From: Chara braunii | Taxonomy: Eukaryota; Streptophyta; Charophyceae; Charales; Characeae | Direction: 5' to 3' | Assembly (NCBI GenBank): GCA_003427395.1 | Contig: BFEA01000446.1 | Coordinates: 985,027-1,030,265, forward strand | DNA length: 45,239 bases | Part shown: piece after piece, positions 31,050 to 38,510 of the stretch | Layout of the letters: every line of letters begins with the position of its first letter | Numbering within the stretch: the stretch's first letter is position 1 | Made by a program: the position numbers and the translations under genes | Notes under the pieces: generated by a model | Told to the model about the DNA's origin: nothing | Seen by the model: only the letters and a program-made list of their open reading frames with translations | The model's database searches: none

Positions 31050-31086
31050 CTGATGATGGGCGGTGTTCTGACGGCCCGGCCGAAAC
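31050..31086 (+). ncRNA. Hammerhead-ribozyme-like core
   Basis: CTGATGA (31050-31056), a stem II that can pair GGGC with GCCC, and CGAAAC (31081-31086) are the conserved strands of a hammerhead. It sits just upstream of the repeat junction, where Penelope-like elements carry such motifs. Stem I is not evident from the flanking bases, and stem III (ACACGTGT) is self-complementary, so it may act only as a dimer or be decayed. A hairpin (GTAAACCGTC / GACGGTTTTAC, 31096-31135) follows directly. Confidence 0.55.
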
Positions 31087-31103
31087 ACGTGTAGGGTAAA
31101 CCG

Positions 31104-31312
31104 TCAGTCGTGCTTCAAGTTTACGACGGTTTTACGTCGACATTCCCTATGTACTTCAATGCCTATCATTCGAATTGATGCGCTCGGGGGTTTCTTTCCC
31201 ATTCTTTGTCTCGTCTTGGTCTTTGTTTGCTTTGTCTCGTCTTGGTCTGTCTTTGTCTTGTCCGGTTACGTGAAGTCCTGCACTCGCATGCCGTGGGTTG
31301 CTTTCACTGCGA
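31104..31312 (+). repeat. Right pseudo-LTR of the Penelope-like element
   Basis: Direct repeat of the left copy with only scattered differences. It has an extra 18-bp stretch after CTTCAAG and no MITE, and serves as the empty-site reference for the insertion at 25856. The region 31313-31529 has no recognisable gene. Confidence 0.85.
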
Positions 31313-31537
31313 TGGATCGCTTCTGCTGAAATATTCAGAACTTAGAATTCTCGTTCAGCCACCAGTTTGTTATATTTTCTTTTCTTTCGTTCGTTCGGAA
31401 TTTTTCTAAATGCTTTTATATTTCGATTTGATTCGCAAAAATTTTATGGGCTGCGGTAATTCACAAGAGTTCCTGGCTTTATGTTCTTTGTTTTGGTAGT
31501 CAGGGGAGCATGCTGTATTATCTTACCATGGACAAAC

Positions 31538-31832
31538 CTAGGCTACCAGAGTGGCCCGGGACCACTTGCCCGGCGGGGCCAAAAATAATAATAATAAATC
31601 ATAAATAAATAAATATTTTTTAATTATATTTTTTATTTAAAATCTCGTAAGCAATTTCGCTGTGACCCTGCGGCAAAAGTTGTTCGGTTTATTTTTCTGC
31701 ATAACATAGTTTTTTTTCGGATTTTTTGGAATTTTTTGGATTTGTTTTTTTGCTGGGACCTTACCCTGGTCCTTGCACGGCCGGGCTGCCCAGGAAAACA
31801 GGGTGACCCGGGCGGCCCGGCTGGTAGCCTAG
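31538..31832. mobile_element. Non-autonomous DNA transposon, 295 bp, 8-bp duplication (hAT-like)
   Basis: Perfect 12-bp termini CTAGGCTACCAG and CTGGTAGCCTAG, further GC-rich subterminal pairing (GGCCCGGG / CCCGGGC) and an AT-rich interior. GGACAAAC occurs directly outside both ends (31530-31537 and 31833-31840). Eight-bp duplications are typical of hAT elements; the termini are not a classic hAT match, so the class is tentative. Confidence 0.85.
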
Positions 31833-31856
31833 GGACAAACGCGATTGTTTTTCGTG

Positions 31857-32096
31857 TCATTTTCGTTTTGCATTCCAATTTTTCATGTCGTTCTCTTCCA
31901 GCAGTTTCAAGAAGATGTTCCGCACCGTGCTGTCTGTACAGTTCCTGATGAAGGCCAGTATTGCCAGACGTGTAGTCTTCCATGGGTATTCCAATAATTT
32001 GAGCTCTGTGCAATATAATTCCAGTACGGCTGTTAAATCATTCACGTCATACGTATTCGCTACCATTCTGTGGAACGTTCCGATTATTATCAACAC
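31857..32096 (-). CDS. Possible exon or small ORF, helical
   Basis: 79 codons rich in leucine with amphipathic spacing (DLTAVLELYCTELKLLEYPW), more protein-like than the opposing frame. No family is recognised. It may be an exon of a gene on the minus strand or chance. Confidence 0.2.
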   Translation of the reverse strand: MLIIIGTFHRMVANTYDVNDLTAVLELYCTELKLLEYPWKTTRLAILAFIRNCTDSTVRNIFLKLLEENDMKNWNAKRK

Positions 32097-32228
32097 TTTT
32101 GTGTTAACGGAACCAACGCTCCTGAAATGACGGATAGACCGAATACCTCCTGAGGATAGTAATTATACTACGTCAGGAGCTTTACTGTAAATATCTTGCA
32201 GTTAGCATTTCACGGTCGCCACCTTCTT

Positions 32229-32837
32229 ATGCATTATGCGACGGCAGGCGAGGACCTTAATGCCCATCCTCATATTTCTGCATGCATTTTGCACAAATCC
32301 GGGCATTATATGGCACTCATTCATGCAGCTTCCCAGTGGGAACTGTGGGATGGTGGGACGGTGATTCAGGTTATTGTCAACATAAATGAATTCTTGCGAG
32401 GTTTGTCAAATCATACACTATTCTGGATTGTTAAGCGTCTCTCGTGCGACATTTGTCGGGATAGAGACGTGGTGCGTCTTGGTTGTGGAATGCATTATCT
32501 GTGTCAGCACCATTATCAATCAATTGCGACTGCTGCCGTATGTGCGGAAGGGTGTCTAACATTTCCTCATTGTGCACATCCCTATCACCCAGATGTACGT
32601 CGTCCTTTCTGTGCCCAAGGACGTTATCAGAACTTAATGATGCCGCACTGTGACGAACATCCTGCTGTTTTCTTGACATGTGGGCAACATGTCCTCTGTC
32701 AGGATTGTTTTGATGGGATGGTTCGTGCTAGCCGTCCGGCTGAATGCTGTGCTAGCCCAACCCTCCTTGGGTATCCCTGTGAACATCCCCGTCATCCTCA
32801 CCGTAGTTGTCCTATCTGCCGAGGGGGTGACAGATAA
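32229..32837 (+). CDS. Double RING-like zinc-finger protein with a peptidase-like N-terminal remnant
   Basis: 202 codons from the first ATG. The frame stays open upstream to a TTGCAG at about 32195-32200, which could be a 3' splice site, so this may be a last exon. The N-terminal part has KSGHYMALIH...WELWDG, reminiscent of the His and Asp/Trp region of OTU/ubiquitin-protease-like cysteine peptidases; no catalytic Cys is in this exon. Two cysteine/histidine clusters follow: CDICRDRDVVRLGCGMHYLC (about residues 74-93) and CDEHPAVFLTCGQHVLCQDC with a later CPIC near the C terminus. RING domains act as E3 ubiquitin ligases. The function and family are inferences; it could also be transposon- or virus-derived. 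Confidence 0.5.
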   Translation: MHYATAGEDLNAHPHISACILHKSGHYMALIHAASQWELWDGGTVIQVIVNINEFLRGLSNHTLFWIVKRLSCDICRDRDVVRLGCGMHYLCQHHYQSIATAAVCAEGCLTFPHCAHPYHPDVRRPFCAQGRYQNLMMPHCDEHPAVFLTCGQHVLCQDCFDGMVRASRPAECCASPTLLGYPCEHPRHPHRSCPICRGGDR

Positions 32838-32856
32838 AGTTTAGAATGAACAGATA

Positions 32857-32970
32857 AAAAAAGAAGCCAAGTAAAAAGATAAAAAAAAAAAAAAAAAAGA
32901 AACCAAGGAAAAAGACAAAAAAGAAACCTGAGAAAAAAGAAAAAAGAAAAAAGAAAAAAGAAAAATATGT
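32857..32970. repeat. A-rich simple repeat (AAAAAAG-like)
   Basis: Purine-only stretch with repeated GAAAAAA units between the RING gene and the left LTR. No function seen. Confidence 0.9.
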
Positions 32971-33480
32971 TGTTCTGTGGGATGGTAACTGGACTATCTG
33001 TGGGATGTGTCACTTGCTTTGTCTGTTTAATAGGTGCAAGTGGCATCTGTGAGTGGGAACGGGGTTGATGAGTGATGCGTGAGACGTACCTGGTGTGTGA
33101 GGCGACGGCATTGTCCGAGATCTGCTCGTACTTCAAGGAGCTGTTGATGTCACCAGCGGCATTGTAGATGTAGGCTAGATAGGATCTGCCATCTGTAGTC
33201 TGGGCGCCGAGCGCCAGATAGGAGGTTCGACATTGGTTCTCGTTGATGATGATGAGACTATTCCAGCATTGTCACTTATGAGCTTATGCTGTCTTCTTAT
33301 TTGGGTGGAACTCGTGTTGCAATTCTGCTTTTGGTTCAAGGCATACTTGCGGCGCCCTGATGCGGTGCGCTGAGCGGGGCGGTGCGCTGTGCGCGGGGCG
33401 GTGCGCTGTGCGCGGGGCGCACATTTGCAGCGAGCGCACTGTGCGCCATGCGCTATGCGCTGTGCGCTGTGCGCTCGGTG

Positions 33481-34435
33481 NNNNNNNNNNNNNNNNNNNN
33501 NNNNNNNNNNNNNNNNNNNNNNNNNNNNNNNNNNNNNNNNNNNNNNNNNNNNNNNNNNNNNNNNNNNNNNNNNNNNNNNNNNNNNNNNNNNNNNNNNNNN
33601 NNNNNNNNNNNNNNNNNNNNNNNNNNNNNNNNNNNNNNNNNNNNNNNNNNNNNNNNNNNNNNNNNNNNNNNNNNNNNNNNNNNNNNNNNNNNNNNNNNNN
33701 NNNNNNNNNNNNNNNNNNNNNNNNNNNNNNNNNNNNNNNNNNNNNNNNNNNNNNNNNNNNNNNNNNNNNNNNNNNNNNNNNNNNNNNNNNNNNNNNNNNN
33801 NNNNNNNNNNNNNNNNNNNNNNNNNNNNNNNNNNNNNNNNNNNNNNNNNNNNNNNNNNNNNNNNNNNNNNNNNNNNNNNNNNNNNNNNNNNNNNNNNNNN
33901 NNNNNNNNNNNNNNNNNNNNNNNNNNNNNNNNNNNNNNNNNNNNNNNNNNNNNNNNNNNNNNNNNNNNNNNNNNNNNNNNNNNNNNNNNNNNNNNNNNNN
34001 NNNNNNNNNNNNNNNNNNNNNNNNNNNNNNNNNNNNNNNNNNNNNNNNNNNNNNNNNNNNNNNNNNNNNNNNNNNNNNNNNNNNNNNNNNNNNNNNNNNN
34101 NNNNNNNNNNNNNNNNNNNNNNNNNNNNNNNNNNNNNNNNNNNNNNNNNNNNNNNNNNNNNNNNNNNNNNNNNNNNNNNNNNNNNNNNNNNNNNNNNNNN
34201 NNNNNNNNNNNNNNNNNNNNNNNNNNNNNNNNNNNNNNNNNNNNNNNNNNNNNNNNNNNNNNNNNNNNNNNNNNNNNNNNNNNNNNNNNNNNNNNNNNNN
34301 NNNNNNNNNNNNNNNNNNNNNNNNNNNNNNNNNNNNNNNNNNNNNNNNNNNNNNNNNNNNNNNNNNNNNNNNNNNNNNNNNNNNNNNNNNNNNNNNNNNN
34401 NNNNNNNNNNNNNNNNNNNNNNNNNNNNNNNNNNN
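33481..34435. other. Assembly gap (955 N)
   Basis: Unknown bases within the DNA transposon, next to GTGCGCTGTGCGC repeats. ORFs reported through it are not evidence of genes. Confidence 0.99.
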
Positions 34436-34870
34436 GGTGGTACCCACAGCCATGGTTACTCGCTGCCTCCTGCCGCGACCACCCACCACTGACTGCTGCC
34501 GCTGCCGCTGCCGCTGCCGCTGCCTCCGAAGGCCGTCTCCTCCCGCTGCCTCCTGCCCTAGCTTTCTCGACCCTCCCTCCTCCGTCCTCCCTCCTCTTTC
34601 CTCCCTCTTCCCTCCTTGTCGTCGTCCTCCCTGGTCCTTCCTTCCTCCTTTGTCGACCCTAGTCTTCCTTCCAATGATGTCCCTTGTCCGTCCTTCGTCG
34701 TCCTCGTCGTCGTTCGTCGTCGTCTCCCCTCGTCGTTGTTGTCCCTTCTTCCCTTGTCGTCGTCCTCCCTCCTTCCCAGAAGAAGTGGCCCTCCCCCGTC
34801 GTCGTCCTCGTCGGCTCCTCCCTCCCTCGTCGTCGTCGGTCGGCAGTCACGAACCTGCACACGAATGGGC

Positions 34871-35017
34871 AGCGCCGACTTCGAAACCGGCCCCGCCCGT
34901 GGCCCGAAGTGTTTGTTTTTTGGGGGAAGGCCTGCAGAATTCGAATTCGAATTCTGCAGACCTTTCCCCCCAAAAAAAAAACTTGGGCCGCGGGCTGGGC
35001 CGGTTTCGAAGCCGGCG
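34871..35017. repeat. Near-perfect palindrome inside the DNA transposon
   Basis: Arms of about 70 bp meet with almost no loop at GAATTCGAATTCGAATTC. The left arm runs CTTCGAAACCGGCCC...GGGGGAAGGCCTGCAG and the right arm is its complement with few mismatches. It would form a long hairpin in single-stranded DNA or RNA. Confidence 0.85.
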
Positions 35018-35268
35018 CGGCCTCTTTTTCAATTTTGGGAGGCCGAGGGGGCACCGTACTCGAACCCCACCCCCCGTTTTTTTTTTTTTTTTGCGACCCT
35101 ATTTATTTGGGTGCGGGGCGCAGTGCGGGGCGCTGCGTGCGCAACTCGTGCGCTGAGGCTCGCACCGCGGGGCGCCGCAAGTATGGTTCAAGGTCAAGAC
35201 TATCTCGTTTGATGTGTATGATGCTGCTTGGTTTCTGGAATTCACTACTGCTCATTTTCCTTGCAATT

Positions 35269-35280
35269 TGGTATCGAAGC
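35269..35280 (+). promoter_or_regulatory. Primer-binding site (initiator tRNA-Met type)
   Basis: TGGTATCGAAGC is close to TGGTATCAGAGC, the usual complement of the 3' end of initiator methionine tRNA in plant LTR retrotransposons, and lies at the expected place just inside the left LTR. Confidence 0.65.
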
Positions 35281-36553
35281 TGTGGTACGGTGCGCTGATC
35301 TGGCGCTTGTCTTCTGCCTAATGCGGTACATGCACGCGGTGTGTACGGTGAGTGGACGTGTCGTGGGACGGGTGTAGTGAGGAGGGCGAAGCCAAGTAGG
35401 CGACCTAGGTGGAGAGGGGTTCGCCAGGAAGGCTTTGGGGTGTGATATTGGGTGTTGGACGGTGTGATGAGAACTATCTGATGTACGATTGGTGCTGAGG
35501 TGGAACGACGATGTAATGCTGGTTGTGCCGATGCAATGACTGGTCATCACAATCGGAGTCAGGTCATCTAGTGAGATTAGCTCTCTGGTTGGGGGCAGCT
35601 ATTTGAGGTATGTTGCTCTTAACCTTATCTACCCTCTTCAACACTTCTTACCGTGAGGATGTGTGTTCTGTCTTGAGAGCCCTCTCATTGTGAGGAGTCG
35701 AGTGCGCTCAACCTTGAGAGTCGGCAATGTTCACGTGGAGCATCTGGGGAAAGATGGGCGGAGCTTTCTGAAGGGCCCTGGACGAAGCACTGGGTCACGG
35801 TCACCATGCCAACCCACCGGGAGTGAGCACACATGCTTTGCTGCTTGTCCTTTGTTCGGTTCACTGCGCTGTTAGATGGGTTCTGAGCGGCAGGCCAGCC
35901 CTATGAGGGAGACGAGAACCGGGCGTGGGGCGACTATAAATAAACACCGGCAGGGGAAACCATTGGCTGTGATCGTCGTCCTGTCTGCGACGTTAAATAA
36001 ATCCTGACGACACTTGGGGGCGGTCCTTAAATAGCCTCTTGATCAGCCAATCGGTGTAAGGCTCGCTGCACGCGAGGGTAAACATTGTGCTATCGCTGGC
36101 CAGCTCAGCGGGACTCAGGGCACAGGGGTGGGCCGTGTGCACACCTTTAGACACGCACTGCTATCTGGATGGCTCAGGAACGCTGATGTCAAGCGACACT
36201 TAAGAGGAACTGAGGGAGGGGTAGATTTCAGGTGATAAGTTCGGGAAAAATCCCACGCTGTCCATATCCACACAAATGATTTTATTTTTATATTTGATTA
36301 GTTAGATGTACAGCCATTAACATCTGACAGAAGTTAGAACGGTATTCTGTTCATTGTGCATTCTGTTCGTGAACTGGTCAAACTAAAAGTAGTTTCGTTT
36401 GTAGGAATCTGAACTTATCTGTTGGACCCAACTGGGTATCTCTGACATAGTCACCGATTATTTATTTTATTTTATTTTAAATCGGTTTGTGCACTTGCTG
36501 CGGTAGGCAACGGAAGTTTGTCCTGGTGTAGGCAGTGCACAGTTCTGTAGCTT
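35281..36553 (+). other. Leader between LTR and gag
   Basis: A 1.27-kb stretch without a supported gene. It includes a TATA-like ACTATAAATAAAC near 35933 and AT-rich segments around 36280 and 36465. The length is unusual for a gypsy leader; an unmatched, diverged second LTR could be hidden here. Confidence 0.45.
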
Positions 36554-38510
36554 ATGAGCAAAAGGGAGAACACTAGCGAGGACGACTGTATCTTGTGATC
36601 GGCAGACGACCGATAGCCCATCTGGCATTAGGACCAGAGGGTGACAGGCTTCTGTTCCGCCAGCTTAGGGAGAGGCAGCAGCAGGAGAGGAGAGCTAGGG
36701 CCGCAGAGGCAAGCAGGACGTTCGCTAGCGAAGCCGCTGTTTCAGCAGCCATGGCAACTGCTGCACAGCAGAGTTCCCAGGCAAGCAGCTCAGGGACCAT
36801 TGGATCAACGGAAGAGTGAGTCGACTGGCGTGATGGCAAGGCAACCGATAGTGTTGACTCCTGAGGAGGTTGCCATACAGCAAGCAGCCGTTTGCGAGGC
36901 ACAGCTACAGAAGGCATTAGGAGATATAAAAGTGGAAAAGGAAAGAATGATTAGAAGAAGAGCTAGGGTACAGCGTAGACAAGCGGACATAGCGGAGGTA
37001 GAGGGTATGGACCTGACAAACATGGATGCCGACGTGAGAACCCTACGGTCAGCACTACTTAGCATAGTAGAAGTGCAAGACCAGCAAACGGATCTCCTCA
37101 CGAGCATCCAGCAGAGCTTGGCCGTGCTGGTCGAGCGCAGTCAGGCAGCCCAACTGCCGTCAAGGCCCGGTGTCTGGCCCGGGATACAGCCTCCTCCTTT
37201 TGTTCCACCGGTGACTGGGGTATCCCCATATGTCACCTCAGTACCGGTCCAGACCGCTGCCCTCAGTATGCCACTCACAGGAGGGTTCTCAGCAGGTCTT
37301 AGTGTACAAGTTCCTATACAGACATTGTTTACCCAACCTCCGTTACAGACTGCCATGAGTGGGCAGCCTGTTGTCTCACAGTCTGTACAGCAGCAGGGCA
37401 CACAGCCTATGCAACAGCAAGTACAGCAACCTGCGCCCCAAGGTCCACAGCCTTTGGTGGGCCAGGTACCGGGAAAAACACAGTGGGTTCCAAAGACCGC
37501 AATCGCCGCTCCTAAGCCTTTCACAGGGGATAAGAAGGGCGAGGACCTCGACACATGGTTGAGGTCAGTACCGGTCTACGTCCGATGTAAACTCACCTTA
37601 CCGCATGAGGAAGTGCTTGTGGCTGCCTCCTACCTGGAGGGGAGTGCAGCGAGATGGTGGAGTGGGTTAGTGCAGCTGCAGGGCTATGGTCATGATTTCC
37701 GTGCTTGGTCAGCCAACCAAAAGCTTGATGACTTCATCAAGTTGGTTGAGGAAAGGTGGCATGATCCTCAGGAGGCCCAAAAGGCCACTGACACGATCCT
37801 GACCTTGAGCTCTAGACAGTTCAAGTCAGTAAGAGACGCCACCGACGCTGTTGAGCGTTTGATCTGTGTCCCGATCGTGCGCTACGATCCTCAGGTGTTG
37901 TTAACAACATACCTGAGGTGCCTTCCAATGCCACTAAGAAATCAGCTGGCCAGCGAGGCCAACATTAATGTGCACAACTTTCCCTCGTTCAATAAGAAGG
38001 CCCGAGACCTGGAGGCAAAGATAGGGCATGGACACACACCCACAACGGATGGCAGGAGAAAGTCACTGCCTCCCAACTGGAAGGCCAAAGGCCGAATCAT
38101 GTTCGTCGACAAAGATGGTTACACCATCGAATTGGACGACGACTTCCAAAAGGGAGTAGGTGCAGAGGCAGGCAGCATAAAAGCTTCAGGGGGTGAAGCA
38201 GTTGCTGCCACAGTCCAGCAAAAAGGTAAGGCGACCGGTCAACGCCGTGGAGGCTCCCGGTGAAGTTGACCCCAATGCTCCTCCATGGGAGAAAGCGGGT
38301 CTCACTGAGGACGTGTGGAGAGACCGTTACAACCGGCAGGCTTGCATCCGTTGTGGCCAATATGGCCATAATCAGTTCAAGTGCCGAAACAAGAAGGTGA
38401 CGGCAAAGATCCCGCCTACGATGCGGCAGGCGATGGGATCCTCCACTCTCGTAGGCAGCAATGTAGCCAGCAGTTCTGGCACCGCTTCGGGAAACACGTC
38501 GGGCCAGTAG
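36554..38510 (+). pseudogene. gag: Ty3/gypsy gag with zinc knuckle, frameshifted
   Basis: An ATG at 36554 starts MSKRENTSEDDCIL. A stop at 36596 and a shift lead to IGRRPIAHLALGPEGDRLLF, and a second shift near 36818 returns to the long frame ending at 38263. The retrotransposon capsid domain is clear: PKPFTGDKKGEDLDTWLRSV (about 37515), YLEGSAARWWSGL and LDDFIKLVEERWHDP, followed by helices. After a shift near 38225 the nucleocapsid knuckle CIRCGQYGHNQFKC (38343-38384) appears and the frame ends at 38510. Gag forms the particle shell and packages RNA. It lies directly upstream of pol in the same strand, as usual. Confidence 0.85.

Larger units (their letters stand above)
25723..31312 (+). 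mobile_element. Penelope-like retroelement with GIY-YIG ahead of RT
   Basis: About 5.6 kb. In order: left direct repeat, a CCHC/coiled-coil ORF, a GIY-YIG nuclease frame, a reverse transcriptase with GIPMG and VDD motifs, a hammerhead-like core, right direct repeat. RT linked to GIY-YIG is specific to Penelope-like elements. An N-terminal nuclease is the Naiad/Chlamys-type permuted arrangement described for green lineages and protists. Pseudo-LTR direct repeats and hammerhead motifs are also known for this class. Stops and frameshifts, and Asn for the first catalytic Asp, make this copy inactive. Confidence 0.8.
33342..35185. mobile_element. 1.84-kb DNA transposon inserted in the left LTR
   Basis: Termini CATACTTGCGGCGCCC and GGGCGCCGCAAGTATG are perfect inverted repeats with further GC-rich subterminal repeats (GCGGTGCGC types). 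GTTCAAGG flanks it on both sides (33334-33341 and 35186-35193), an 8-bp duplication. The right LTR is uninterrupted at this point (GGTTCAAGGTCAAGAC near 43007-43022). The interior includes a 955-N gap, a pyrimidine-rich stretch and a large palindrome. No transposase is visible, so it is non-autonomous, or its gene lies in the gap. Confidence 0.9.
33034..35265 (+). repeat. Left LTR, split by a DNA transposon
   Basis: Begins TGCAAGTGGCATCTG and ends TTTTCCTTGCA, giving TGCAAG...CTTGCA termini. Without the 33342-35193 insertion it is 380 bp. It matches 42709-43076 with about five differences. A primer-binding-site-like TGGTATCGAAGC begins four bases after the end. It is assigned to the gypsy element by position; an older, separate LTR element that later received the gypsy element is the alternative. 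Confidence 0.75.

Noticed and set aside
33360-35156. Long plus-strand ORFs of several hundred codons
   Set aside because: They run through 955 unknown bases and GC/CT-rich repeats, so the open frame is an artefact of N translation.
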